Source: Thalassia testudinum
Taxonomy: Eukaryota; Streptophyta; Magnoliopsida; Alismatales; Hydrocharitaceae
Length of the DNA: 64,000 nucleotides
Direction: 5' to 3'
NCBI GenBank assembly: GCA_037157565.1
Contig: JAZHRO010000012.1
Span: forward strand, 57,527,501 to 57,591,500
This document shows, piece by piece, positions 11,330-23,797 of the stretch. Position 1 is the stretch's first letter; each line of letters starts with the position of its first letter. The notes under the pieces were generated by a model. It had not been told where the DNA came from. It searched no databases and was given only the letters and a program-made list of their open reading frames with translations. The position numbers and the translations under genes were made by a program.

Positions 11330-14300
11330 TCGATTTTGACCAAAAAGTGGATAAAGTCAATTTGGCAATTTCATGTTCGTTACAAAGGGCAAAGCCAATT
11401 TGATAATTTTATACTTGAGACTTGTAATTATCTCATAGACTTGGGGCCTATTTGGTAAGAAAGAAATGAGGAGGGAGTGGAAGAATAAGTAGGTTTTGAT
11501 GTTTAGATATTTAGGATGATTAAAATTATTCCATAAAAGATGTAAATTTTTTTTACAGGTTAGTGATAGATTAATTAAGTGATGAATAATTGTAAATTAA
11601 CTTACTTAAACCCACCTTCCAAACAAACACTTAGCACATTTGATTGTAAATCCTCTGGTAGAATATACACTCCACTAAATTGAAACTGGTCAAAAATATT
11701 TTATTTTTGCTTCTTGCTATTTTATTTCTTTCCACATTGGTGATGGGGTAGGAGTCGTCCCCATCGACGAGATCTCTCTGTTGTACACGATTTGCATGGG
11801 ATGACAAGGTTTAGTACCAGTTAAAAAATTGACTCTTTAATTATCTACATCTTTACTTTGGTATCCAAGAGGAGAAAGGCAAGTGAAATCACATGAAAAA
11901 TCAGTTGAGGAAACTCTTCCTGGCTACTTTCTTCTGACAAGGACCTTTCTGCTTGGGTAATGGTATACACACCCTACTTTACACCCACTTTCCTGCCCTG
12001 TCCGACATGGAGTCCAGGATGCGAGAAGCTCCGTGTAAGCTCGACCAGTGTGTCCGACACCAGCTAGCATCTGCCTTCTTCCCACTCGCTGTTGTAGCTG
12101 AGGTCAACTTCAGGGTCATGTCATGTTCAAAATTTGAAAATCCTACCTATAAGTAGCAAACATGAATCCTTGTAGAGAGAAAGTGTGAGGGACTCAAAGA
12201 GAAGGTCCTTGTTGCAACATACATGGAGAATCGTCCTCAAACCAACAATGTCAGAGGGGAAGACCCAGGTACGGATAAGCTGCTGTTACTTTCCATTCCT
12301 TGAAAACGGCAGTCTTAATACTACTCAACGAACAGAGAAGTGACGACATCGGTTATCATGTAATAAGCTGTGGAAGGCGTTTGTCAATGTTGGCATCGCG
12401 CCTGCTGGGAGGATTAGCAGATTCTAAACAACAGTAAATTCTCTACATGTCATTATAACAAGAAGGCAACCCTGTTACTAGAGACTCCAAGCGGCGAAGA
12501 ACATCTTCAAGCATACTACATATGCAGCGAAGACGTACATACAGTCATCTTAACCTTTTTTAGTGGGAATTATTTCATGAGAAGTGACTATAATTTGTGT
12601 TAACAGCTATGCACATATAAAGCTTGGGGTCGAGATCTGCCATTGAGTGCCCATGCAATGGAAGAGCAGGGTGTTTAATGTTGTGGACTATTTTTGAATG
12701 TGAAGTATTCAAACAATTGACAACAGGTACATCCATGCAAGTTTGCCTGCTCACATCACTTCTTCAGTTGCGACAATCAGAGGTGACAGAGCTTAGAGAA
12801 GAAGTGCAACAAATAAGGCATTGCAATATTCATGTGGACGTCATAAAAAAGGAGGAGGTTGTATGGAAGTTTGTCGTATATGAGGGTAGTAGTGGTGAAT
12901 CTAGCTGTAGTAGAAGCAACTTGGAATAGCAACATTGGCATGGCCATTGTTACTTTTGTTTTTCGAAGTTCTGATTTGCCTTCTGCTTGTCGTGTTGTCA
13001 TTGTCCAAAATTGCTTGTGTACGTAACGATAAATGGTTAAAGTGATAGCTACTGTGGTTTGCAGTTTCATATGTTAACTAAGAGCAACTGTGGTATGTTA
13101 ACTTGGTATTGGAGTAACAGTATTGCTACTAGTGAGGTTCCTATTAGATGTTAATTTCAATTCTAACAGTGTCGACTGTTATTAAATGCTACTGTAATAA
13201 CATGCGTGATAAGATAGATATAAGAACATATGCATTTCCAGGGATTAAGTAAGAAAGTGTGATACCTATATTTCGAAAGAATTACATGTTGGTTGTAGGG
13301 ATGAGCGACGATGAGTTGATAGGAGTGTGAAATTTTCGAGACTGATAATGGAGAGAAAGGGGAATGGATCTGCGTGATAGTAGATGTGATTTGACATAGT
13401 GTCATAATGACACAACTGGCAGTATCGAGAAACAAACCGTTGGACTTAAAAAGGTTTGGAATCCGATTGTAGACCTGTGGGTTGGATTGGCGGACTTCAA
13501 ATGCCCATATTAGGCAGATAAAAGTGGGGATTACATCCAGCCAACATCCGAGTGGTTTACATGTAGGTTATGGGAATAAGTAAGTGCATTGTTGACATGC
13601 TCGTTTCTTCCTCTACTTCGTAAATGATGACCGAGAGAGGGCGGCCTTCGGAGAAAACGATGGTCGAAGATCCTAAGGAATCAGCATCAGCAAAAATGGC
13701 GGAGAGGAGGATTGGAGGAGATGATTGGTATGTGTAATTGCAGTTGAAATACTAAAACGATAAGTAGCAATTTTTTAAAATGGTGAAGCATGTTATATTG
13801 TGGTAGTTCTCGTAATGTTAGATAGGTCAATTTGTTCTGAAGGGAAACTAAGAAAGTGAAAGTGAAGTTGGAGATGATTGAGGGGAAGGATCGAAAACTT
13901 ATAAGGTAACCATCTAGCTGTTATAGTTAAATGAAATAGATTTTGTCGCATCGTACTTGGAATTTGATTACACAATATTAGATTTTGAAATCGCTTTAGT
14001 AATCTCGTAGGACTTGTTATAACTGATAAAAGCAAATATGCTATTATATATTATGCGTAAAAGTTAAAATTATAAGTAGAGATGTGGTGTGTTGGTTGTT
14101 GATTATCATGTATAGTCGCAGTTTACAAATAGTATAATATGTGTTGAACGATTACGAACCTACGCTAACGTGTTCGGTTTTGAAAAACCTGTCGTTGTAG
14201 TTCGAAAGCGAAGAATTCGTGTTCAACAAATAAAATTTATACCGAAATTAAAATTCCGAGTCGAACACAGGGAGGCAGACGTTTGATTTAAAAACTACGC

Positions 14301-14489
14301 GTTTCTTTCTATTTGTTACAGAATAATTTAATTTAGAACCACCTAATTATTCACAATAAATAGAAGAGAGAGAGAGTAAGAGAGAAAGAGAATATTACAC
14401 AGAGAAATCAAAATGAGATGTAGAATAAACAATGAATTTTTGTATTGAAGAGATTGTTCATTACAACTAGAAAGCATAAAACAATTACT

Positions 14490-14662
14490 CTAGAAAGCGA
14501 TAAATTTACTCTAGAAAGCATTAAAAGAATGGAGAGAGAAATTTTCTCCTCGACGATTGCTTGGAGGACGAGTAGATTAATCTAGAAAGCAGTAAATCTA
14601 TACTAGAAAGCGGTAAAAAGAATAGGGAGAGAGAAATCCTCCTCGACGGTTGCTCGGAGGAC
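14490..14662. repeat. Near-tandem duplication of an 80-bp unit
   Basis: 14490-14569 and 14582-14662 share the same order of words: CTAGAAAGC, a second TAGAAAGC, GGAGAGAGAAAT, CTCCTCGACG and TTGCT-GGAGGAC. They are separated by 12 bp. Several substitutions show that it is not recent. Confidence 0.8.
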
Positions 14663-14963
14663 AAGCCGGACGGGATGACGCCTGGACGAAGGAGAACGAA
14701 GCGGGACGAAGGAGGACGAATCAGAAGAACGGGAACAAAGCAGCACATCGTCGTTGTCGCGGGATCCACTTCCGAAGGGGAACGAAAATTGGACTTTATC
14801 TCGCGAGAAGCATCCCGGGTGTGGGACAAGCTTCTCTTGAGCTTTGGAGGGGTAGAGAGGAGAAAGAAGGGATGAGAATTTCGTATGGAGGGGGTCTCCT
14901 TTTATAGTTGCAAGGAGTGGGGGCAAAATAGACATTACATCTTCAAAATAATAAATAAGGGGT

Positions 14964-14993
14964 CTTTAGTGACGGATAAATCCGTCACTAAAG
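14964..14993. repeat. Perfect 14-bp-arm palindrome
   Basis: CTTTAGTGACGGAT (14964-14977), centre AA, then its exact reverse complement (14980-14993). Confidence 0.9.
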
Positions 14994-15078
14994 CCCCGAC
15001 ATGGCCGTCGCCGCCGCGCCCACACGCGCCCGCTCGGCTGCCCGCGTGCGTAACAGCTACGCACGTCCGTGAAGTCTC

Positions 15079-15106
15079 AGCCGTCCGATCGCGAGATCGG
15101 ACGGCT
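15079..15106. repeat. Perfect 12-bp-arm hairpin with GCGA loop
   Basis: AGCCGTCCGATC, then GCGA, then GATCGGACGGCT. It could form a tight stem-loop. Confidence 0.9.
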
Positions 15107-15367
15107 TAAAATCGCGCCTTCACCACTGCCGCCTGCCCGCCGGTGCGTGCGATCGCGCGTTCACGCGCGCGTCCAATCGCGCATCGGCACTATCGGGCGT
15201 GCGCGGCCGTTGGATCGCGATCGTGCGGTCGATTGGAGGCGTGCCACCGCTCCAATTTCTGCGGGGCGCGGCTCGAACGCGCGTCCCTGCTTCGCATTAG
15301 AGCGCTCGACCGCTGCGCTGCGGTCGCGTTTGTGTCGAGCGCTTGACTTTAGCGCGGGCGCGTCGCA

Positions 15368-15391
15368 GCCGTTGGATCGAGATCCAACGGC
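15368..15391. repeat. Perfect 11-bp-arm palindrome
   Basis: GCCGTTGGATC, then GA, then GATCCAACGGC. The arms resemble those of the hairpin at 15079-15106. Confidence 0.85.
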
Positions 15392-15949
15392 GGAGAGGAG
15401 ATGGGTGCGCGGTCTTCACAAGATGCAAGCGGCCGTTTGGGCGGCTGAGATGGCACCACGTGGCGTCATCTTGGCCGTCCATCTTCTGGAAGTTGTAGAT
15501 GGTGCCACGGATGTCGGATTGACTCGATTTTTGTGTCGTTGGGCTGCGATCGTCGATCCGAATTCATCCATGCGGTCGGATTTGTCATCTGAAGTGCGGA
15601 TTTACACCATCCTGGCCCTTGATCTTCTAGGATTCCCCGGTCTCTATCTGATGCTACGGATGCCTGATTAGGGCGATCTTGGAGTCGTTGAACTCCAATC
15701 GTCGCCCTGATCACATCCATACGATTGGATCTTTGATCCGAGGCCCCAATAAAATGTTTGCCCTGTCCAAGCACATAAAAGGAGACAATTAACCTCCATT
15801 TTATTCAAACTACTCTAAATGCAAGATGATGCATGTTATGCAATATTTATATCATGAAATGCAATCCTATGCTTAAGAACATGCATAAATAGACATTTTA
15901 AGTAGTGTAAATGTGTTTACATCAATATGATATTACATGTGTATTAGAT

Positions 15950-18572
15950 GTAAAGAAGTAAAATTACTACAGTACACACCGCCACAACAGTAGAAAAGTA
16001 ACCAAGTACAAGAATATAAAGTACAGAATGTAAGAGCACAAAGGTGCAAGAGACTGCTCACTACTACAGAAGAGAGTACAACAAGAAGCTACAACTACTG
16101 GGCTCTACTGAGCCCAGCACCCTCTGCAGCCGTAGGCTTTGGCTGCTCAACACCTGGACCTGAAAAGGGGTTATGAGTACACGTCAACGAACGCTAAGTA
16201 GAGTGGCAACCAACTAACTAAAGCAGTAAAGGTGGATAGGTAGCTGTTATTTTTCAATTACTTTCTTTAACTAATTATTCTTTTTCACCACTTGGTTTAT
16301 TTATCAGGTCTCTTTCTTGATCTCGAATGTTCCTTGTGGGAACGATCTTGATTGCAGTCTTTTCCGAAGAGTAGAAGGCACACGTGGTGCTCTCCTAGCC
16401 GAGAGAGTCCCTCGTGGTGATCCTACACTCAGTCAACCACCTCAAGGTCATGGACAGACGTAACGGTGACTACGGCACACGTGATAAGCGCACGGGTAGC
16501 TACCCCGCACTAGCACGCGGTCAGTCGTTTCCATTAGCGGGTGCGCCTAAAGTACAGCATGGAACCAGTATAGGGCCTAGTCCTCTCAGTAATAGGGGTC
16601 TAGCTCCTAAGAACCAAACAGGGGTCTCGCCCCTCCACAGTCCGTGCACCCTCGCCTGACTACCCTAGTTTGCCTAGTGGGCCTAACAAGTCGGTGTAGG
16701 GTGGCTAGCTGAGCCTCGGGCCCCATGAAGTGGCTAGCTCTCTCCCTACACTAGTAGCTCTCCCCGGTACAGTGTACACAAGGGCCACCGAGTTAGTGCA
16801 AAGTGGCCAAACCCACCCCAGGTCTCAATCAGAAGACGGCAAGCACCCCTCTACACTAAGAGGTAACATGCGCTCCCCTTGGTACCAAGTACTCAAGGGC
16901 CAGCACACTTCCCAACGCATTTCCAGATCCATTCCATTTATTTCCAAGAGCTCTACTCCTAATTCCCCGTAGGGTTCATGCTCATATTCCTCATGCCATT
17001 CCATACTAAGTTTCATCATTTCTATTTCCATTCTCAGGTTATACCCATGCAACTTGTAATTCTATAATTCACATTTCCATATTCAGGTTATTCACAGGTA
17101 GCTCGTGTTTCCAACATTCACATTTTCATTTCCAATTTATATACATGTAGCTCATATTATATCATTTCACGTATACAACAAGAAAGTTACATACAACAGT
17201 TAACTAGCACAAGTACTACATAATTTGCAGGCAACTATTATTCATTTACAGGCAATTGTTATCATTCTATCTACTCATTCAAGACTGCAATCCATTCATT
17301 CAATACAGACATTTCAATATTTCTAGTCCTAGGATTCATGCCATACCCCAGATTCTAATCATTCTTCCCACACATGCATTTAGGTTTTAATTAAATTAAG
17401 GGGAAGACACTCTACCAGTAAACCCAGGAGTAGTGGGAGCTTGAACGGCAGGCTCACGTGCCTCAGCAAGCCCCGAACCCGCAACGGAACGAAATCCTAT
17501 CACAAGGATCAATCACAAGAAAATACTCAAAACAGTATAGAAAGTCTTCTAACAAGTAGAAAAATTCATACGGAAAACATTGATATCTTAATTATGGAAA
17601 ATGGACCTCAAACGGACCCTAAATGGGTCAAAAATAGCATTTCTGACTCAAATCAGACGTCTGGAACAACTTCTAGACGTCTTAAAACTGTCCAGTGCCA
17701 TACCTCAAGCCCTGCGCCAATCCTCAGACGTCCAGGAACTCCTCTGGACCGTCTGGACCCAGTTCCAGATGTCCGACCACCTCTCCGGACGTCTAGAAGC
17801 AGTTCCCGTCGTCTGGTAGGTTGCCCAGATGTCTGAAATGTGTGGGAGGGCACATCCCGCGCCTTCCCGAAGCGAATCCTGCACGCAGATATTCAATCTT
17901 CTCAAATCGGCATGCAAAAGGTGTATCGGCGGAGCGGCCTGCATGGCCGTATCCGCAAAGGGGTGTACCTTCGCGAGACTTCCTCCTCAGACGTCTGGAA
18001 CCTCCTCTAGATGTCGGCTACATCGTCTGGACGTCGCTCCAGACGTCTGATTCTGGGAAAAACCCAAAACCAGAACCTGCTTCCGCCCTCTCGCGTCGCG
18101 CGTGGCCGCGCCACGTCCTCTCGCCTGCAGCTCCGGCTGCAGTAGTGTCAGGGAGGACCTCCCCATCGCACTCCTCCATCTCGCGCACGCACCACTCCTG
18201 CCGTGTGCTCACCGGCGAGCTCCCACGCGAGCTCGCAAGCTCAACTCCTCCTCTCCTTCTCACGCCACTCCCACGCTCTCTCTTGCTCTGCCGCTCTGGG
18301 GGGAAGAAGGAAGGTGGCTAGGAAGTGGGGGAAACAAAGGTAGAGGAGGGGTTTATATAAGGTGGGTGTTTAGGGTTTTGCTGGGAATGGAAGAGAGAGA
18401 GAAGAAGGAGGAAAATCGAGGGGTACTGTCTACACGCAGCACGCGAGCAGACGCGAGTTCGTACCTAAGATTTTCGATTTTCAGACGTCTGGGAACAAGT
18501 CCAAACGTCTTACCAAACATCTGACCTAAAGTTCGGACGTCTTAAAAGGCTTAAACAGCACAGGTCTTAACA
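15950..18572 (-). mobile_element. LTR-C, truncated at its 3' end
   Basis: On the plus strand, family sequence starts abruptly at about 15950, matching the interior of the LTR at 57093-59911 about 155 bp from that copy's 3' end. It continues to the family's 5' terminus (TGTTAAGACC read on the minus strand) at 18563-18572. TTATATAA, the minus-strand promoter box, is at 18353-18360. A telo-box-like TTAGGGTTT lies beside it at 18370-18378. GACGTC-type cores start at 17656 and 17676, then at 17727, 17748, 17768, 17788, 17808 and 17828, again on a near-exact 20-bp grid. The missing 3' end shows loss after insertion. Confidence 0.8.
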
Positions 18573-21500
18573 GGCGGCTAGCTCCGCTCTACACTAAGCA
18601 GGTGTAACGACCCGATTCCGGAGTCCCTACGAGACACGAGAACCAGACCGACTCGACTAATCCCAAGACCTACTCGTCCAACGAGGAAGTAACCAAAAGA
18701 GCAGTAAAATAAATCACATTCAGCATGAATATAACTAGTAGTAACAAAAATACAGCAGTAAGAAAAGGAACTACTACAACATGTACCACCACAACAGTAG
18801 AACAACATTTATAACATAACATGAACTACAAGTAAAGAAAAGTACAGAGAGTAACAAAAACTACTCACTACAGTGGAACAAAAAGGGCACAAAAGAATAG
18901 TGGTAACTCTACTGGACCCTACTCGGCCCAGCGTCCTCTGCAGCCGCTGACCCTCACTGCTCAACACCTGGTCCGGAAAAGTAACGAGTGTAACACGTCA
19001 GCGAAACGCTGAGTAGAGTGGCAGCTAAACTAAAGAAGCAGTAAAGGGTACAGTAGCTGCTTTATTTCTTTCTTCCATTATTTACGTCTTTCTATTGTTT
19101 CACAATTTATCTATTTCTCAGATCCTTCACTTGATCTCGAATGTTCCTCGTGGGAACGATCTTGATTGCAGTCTTTTCCGAAAAGTAGAAGTAACACGTG
19201 GTGCTCTCCTGGCCGGGAGAGTCCCCCATGGTGATCCTACTCTCAGTTAACAACCCCAAGGTCACTGACAGGCGTAACGGTGACTACGGCACGTGCGATA
19301 AACACACGGGTAGCTACCCCGCACTGGCACGCGGTCAGTCGTTTCCGTTAACGGGTGCGCCCAAAGCACAGCACGGAACCAGTATAGAGCAGAGCCCTCT
19401 CAGTAACAGGGGTCCAACCCCTCCACAGTAACCAAACAGGGGCCTTGCCCCTCCACAGTCCGCGCACCCTCGCCTGACTACCCTGGTTTGCCCAGTGGGC
19501 CTAACAAGTCGGTGTAGGTGAGCTAGCAGAACCCCGGGGCCCGTGGGGTAGCTAGTACTCGCTCTACACTAGTAGCTCTCCTCAGTACTGTGTACACGAG
19601 GGCCAACAAGCCGGTACAAAGTGGCCAGACCTAATCCCGGGTCCTTGGGGCGGCTAGCACCGCTCTTCACTAAACAGGTAACAGGTGCTTTCCCTGGCAC
19701 TACATACCCAAGAGACAACACACCTCCACATCTTTCCTTCTCAGTTCCATTTCATTCTCTTTCCAGGAGTTCTACTCTTAACTCCCCGTAGGGTTCCAGC
19801 TCTTTTAACTCAGCACATTCAAGTTTCACCTTTTCAATTTCACGTTCATACAACCCATATTCTCAATCATGTTCATTTATTCATAACAGGCAGCTGTTAA
19901 ATCAATTTACAGGCAGCTATTATTTCCTTTCCACAGTTTCCAAGACTGCAATATCTATATTTATTTCACTAGTTTTCCAGTCCTAGGATTCATGTCGTAC
20001 CCTAGGATCTATCATTCAATCTAGTTTTCCAGCCCTAGGATTCATGCAATACCCTACGATCTATCATTCAATCTGGTTTCTCATTCCTAGGATTCATGCA
20101 ATGCCCTAGGTTCTATTAATTATTCCATAATTGTAACAAATTATGTTAATAATTTCTAAAGCCACTCTACCAGCTACAACGGAAGTAATGGGGACGTGAT
20201 GGAAATCCCGCGCGCCTCCGCAACCCCCGAGACTGCAATGGAACGGGGTCCTAACACAAGGATCAAACACAAGAAGTTTCTCATAACAGTATATAATTAC
20301 TGGAAATGGGTAGAGGATCTTATTCCGAAAAGAACGCAACTCGAAACACGGAAAACGAACTCTGAACGGGCCCTAAACGGGTCAAAAACGACAAAACAGT
20401 CCAAAATCAGACGTCTGGAACCTCTTCCAAACGTCTTAAAAGGTGGTTCAGAGGATACCTTCGCTCTGTGTAATCCCTCAGACGTCCAAAAGCCTGCGGG
20501 GGCGTCTGGCCTAGTTCCCAGACGTCCGATGGTCACCCCAAACGTTTGGAAATCATTCCCGTCGTCTGGCACTGCGGCCAGACGTCTGATTCGCGTTGGA
20601 TGGCGAATCTCAGAACCTGCACGTACCCACTCCTCACTCTCAGTACGACGGGTCGCAGAAAAGGAAGAAGGACGAAAATAACTTACTTGCCAGACGTCTG
20701 GACAGTCCTCCAGACGTCTTCACCGTCGTCTGGTTGGAAGCCCAGACATCTGATTCTGGAAAAACTTCCAGAATCAGAGCTCGACTCGCTCTCCGCCCGC
20801 TGCGCACGGCCGCACCGTGCCTCGTCCGCCTGCTGCTCGAGCTGCAGCAGCCCTCCAGCGACGCTCCACACCCGCGGCTCCCCCGCCGGCCGGCTCTAGC
20901 TGCCCCGGCAAGCTTGAGCCCTCATGGTCGGGCGTCTCCTCCCTCGTGCAACACCTCCTCCCGCAACTCGCCGCGGCTGCCGCTGCCGCCGCTCGCTCGC
21001 TCTCGCACTCTCTCACCGGCTGGAAGAAGAAGAAGGAAGCGGAGGAGATGAGAGTGAGGGAGAGGGCGAGGGCCTTATAAGGTTGCGCAGGGAGAGAGAG
21101 AGAGCGCGCAGTCTGCGCCTGCAGGAGGAGAGAGGGAAAAAGAGGGGTGGTGCGGCGATTGCAGGTCTGCACGCGCCTGCGCGCAGATGCAGCCCCGCAC
21201 GCCACAGAGAATAAATCCCAAACATCTGGAAGGGTCAGACGTCTGGAAGGGGTTCTAGACGTCTGGTCAGACGTCTGGGCCACCTCCCAAACGTCTTAAA
21301 AAAATTTTCCTGGAATGCGTTCGTAGCAGCAGGCCACAGTCACTCTCCTTGGTACCACGTACTCAAGGCCAACGCACTTCCCACTCACATTTCCAGATCC
21401 ATTCCATTTATCCACAGGAGCTCTACTCTTAATTCCTCGTAGGGTTCATGCTCATATTCATCATGTTGTTCCATACCAGGTTTCGTCATTCACATTTCCA

Positions 21501-22979
21501 TTCTCATATTATACACATGCAACTCGTATTTCCACAATTTAACATATACAACAAATAATGTCACATTTAACTGTTTAACTAGCACAAGCATTTCATATTT
21601 CACAAGTAGCTCGTATTTATTACAGGCAGTTGTTTACAATTCTATTCATTCATTTATATTGCAATCTCAAACACGCATACAAACAGTGCAAGTACTTCTT
21701 GTCTTAGGATTCATGCCACATCCTAGGTTTCTAGTTATCGAATTCCACATATGCATTCATGTTTTATAATAAAAATAAGAGAAACCACTCTACCAGACAA
21801 TCCGGGAGTATTGGGGGCTCGAACAGCAAGTTCACGTGCCTCTGCAAGTCCCGAACACGCAATAGGTCAAAGTCCTATACCAAGGAACATAACATAACGG
21901 AATGTTCAGAATAGTATAAAAGGCTTTCTAACATGTAGAAGGACTCACAAGGAAACCACAGATATCTTGTTTGCGTAAAATGAGCCCTAAACGGGTCAAA
22001 AACAGAACTGCAGACCTAAATCAGATGTCTGGCACAAGGTCCAGACGTCTTAAAAGTCACCAGGGTCTCACCTCAGGTACCTGCGTCGACTTCAGACGTC
22101 TGAACCCCTACTTGGTCGTCTGGACCCAGCTCTGGACGTTCGACCCCTCCTCCAGTCGTCTAAGAGTGCCTCCGGTCGTTTGGTAAGCTTCCAGACGTCT
22201 GAAACGCTTGGGAAGGTGTGTCGCGCGCCTTCCCAAAGCTGCTCCTGCACACAATAGCGCAGAACATCCTATCTTAGCCAAGCATAACCTACTGCAGTGC
22301 GGCCTATATGGCCGTAGCTGCGGAAATGACTTACCTTCGCGAATACCTTGCTTTCAGACGTATGGTGTCGTCATCAGACGTCCAACCCATCGTTTGGACG
22401 GCACGCCAGACGTCTGATTTTGGGAAAATCCCAGAACCAGATTGACCTCCTACTCCTCTCGTCGCACACAGCCGCGGCTCCTCCTCCTCGTCTGTAGCTC
22501 CAGCTACAGCAGAGTGTCGGGGACATCTCCCTCGACGCGCTCCTCTTCCCACACGCGCCACTCCATCCGTGCGTCCTCCAACAAGCTCCCATGAGCTCGT
22601 GAACTCAAGCTCCTCCTCTCTTCACGCCGCCTCTCCTCCTCGCTCCTCGCTCTCGTGCCCTCTCTCACGCTCGTCCCTCTCGTTGCAGTGGAGAGGAAGA
22701 ATGAAGGTGGTGGTGGAGTGGAGAAGAGAGGAACTGGGGGAGAGGGGTTATATAGAGGGTGCGGCTAGGGTTCTGGTGGAGGAGAGAAGAGAGAGAGAGA
22801 AAAGAGGGAGACTGTCTGCCCGCAGCCAGTGCGCAGACGCGAGCTTGCGTACAAAAATTTCAATTTCCAAACGTCTGGAAAGGGATCCAGACGTTTAACT
22901 GATAGTCTAAACGTCTGATCAGACGTCTAACTGACAGTCTAGATATCTTAAAAGGCTCAAAACAGAACGGGTCTTTACA
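18573..22979 (-). mobile_element. LTR-D remnant, interrupted by LTR-E
   Basis: Two pieces, 18573-18602 (30 bp) and 21334-22979, join into one continuous LTR sequence when LTR-E and one GCAGG are removed. The joined sequence matches the corresponding stretch of LTR-2 near 7660-7740. The right end is GTCTTTACA, the reverse of a TGTAAAGAC start. The minus-strand TATA-like TTATATAG is at 22748-22755. The 3' part of this LTR is absent and LTR-C abuts it directly, so a deletion or recombination joined C and D. Confidence 0.75.
18603..21328 (-). mobile_element. Solo LTR-E with perfect TSD, nested in LTR-D
   Basis: It begins TGTAACGACCCG at 18603 and ends GCGTTCGTAGCA at 21328. GCAGG occurs immediately before (18598-18602) and immediately after (21329-21333). 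Its removal rebuilds a continuous LTR-D, which proves nesting and order: D is older than E. GACGTC-type cores start at 20410 and 20430; at 20481, 20501, 20521, 20541, 20561 and 20581 (exactly 20 bp each); at 20693, 20713, 20725 and 20745; and at 21238, 21258, 21270 and 21290. Confidence 0.92.
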
Positions 22980-22983
22980 AAAA

Positions 22984-23125
22984 TGGTTTTCAACCGATTG
23001 AAAATCAAAATACACTGATTGGAAATGATTTCTAACAAAAATACACTGGTCGGAAATGATTTTCAAAGATAGAAAATTAAAATACACCGGTTGAAAATGA
23101 TTTTCAAGTGCTTGAAAATCAAAAT
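22984..23125. repeat. Degenerate tandem repeat just right of LTR-D
   Basis: There are three to four units built on AAAATACACTGGT and GGAAATGATTTTC, each about 40-50 bp and diverged. Short related AT-rich words recur near 32340-32520. Confidence 0.6.
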
Positions 23126-23431
23126 GAATCAATTAAAACTGAAAATACATTGGTGTGTTTTGCTTTCTATTGGTGATAAAAAAATTTTCACTTGGAATTT
23201 AATTCTTCATCGTTGGAAATAATTTTTCACTTATAAATTAATTTATCATTTATAGAAAGATATTTTTATCTGTAAAAAATTAAAATAACTATGTAAAATC
23301 ACCACTTGCATTTTGTGTATTGTAAAATACATTAAAAACGTATATTTATTTATTTTTTAATTAAAATTTATCTAAAAGGATATACGGGGACGTAGGAAGG
23401 ATATTGAAAAATAAAAGGATAAGAAAATAGC

Positions 23432-23452
23432 AAAAAAAAAAAAAAAAAAAAA
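23432..23452. repeat. Poly-A tract (21 A)
   Basis: 21 consecutive A residues at the edge between AT-rich DNA and the GC-rich promoter of the proline-rich protein gene. Confidence 0.85.
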
Positions 23453-23701
23453 CCCTACGTCTGTCCACAAATCATCATACGGACAGTTCGATCGCAAACA
23501 AAACAGAGAGGAGCAAACAAAACAGTGGGAAATAAGGACTCGCACGTGTCTCCCGGCACGTCCACGCCACGTTCGTGGCGTCCCCGAAACGCAGACTTAC
23601 ACACAGGGGCGGTGAGCACACCCCCTTCCCCCGATCACAATGCCAACATATCCTCCTCCCCGGGCGGTGAGCACACCCCCGTACGCACTCTCCAGTCCCC
23701 C

Positions 23702-23707
23702 ATATAG
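23702..23707 (+). promoter_or_regulatory. Candidate TATA box of the extensin-like gene
   Basis: ATATAG in the context CCCCATATAGTCC lies 91 bp before the ATG at 23798. The position suits a plant core promoter with a short leader rich in CCCCCTC. Confidence 0.55.
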
Positions 23708-23797
23708 TCCACCCCCTCGCCACCTTCACCACCTTCTCCTCCTCCCCCTCCCCCTCCCCCTCACACAGCCACACAGCACATAAGCCAAATCCCCAAA

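Larger units (their letters stand above)
9264..14963. other. Long region without a supported gene
   Basis: 9264-9830 is mixed-composition sequence in which the minus strand has short hydrophobic reading frames broken by stops, possibly a decayed gene I cannot name. About 9960-14230 is AT-rich with scattered short frames; none has a domain I recognise. A weak MITE-like segment runs from about 11443 to 11635, starting GGGGCCTATTTGG and ending with CCAAACAAACACTTAG. A poly-C tract and an 80-bp duplication are listed separately. Confidence 0.4.
14964..15780. mobile_element. CACTA-like foldback block (probable DNA transposon remnant)
   Basis: The block opens with a perfect palindrome at 14964-14993, whose arms CTTTAGTGACGGAT and their reverse complement surround a 2-base centre. 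TTTAGTGACGG repeats are typical of plant CACTA subterminal regions. GC-rich sequence with more perfect inverted repeats follows (15079-15106 and 15368-15391). No CACTA terminus was found at either side and no transposase frame is visible, so the class is an inference. Confidence 0.4.

Noticed and set aside
12624..12929. 101-codon frame with a short possible coiled coil (EVTELREEVQQIRH)
   Set aside because: There is no domain match I can name, no supporting splice sites or promoter, and the frame is barely longer than chance.
15069..15671. 200-codon open frame (+)
   Set aside because: It runs through a GC-rich block full of palindromes, has no recognisable domain and has overlapping open frames in other phases, as expected from composition.
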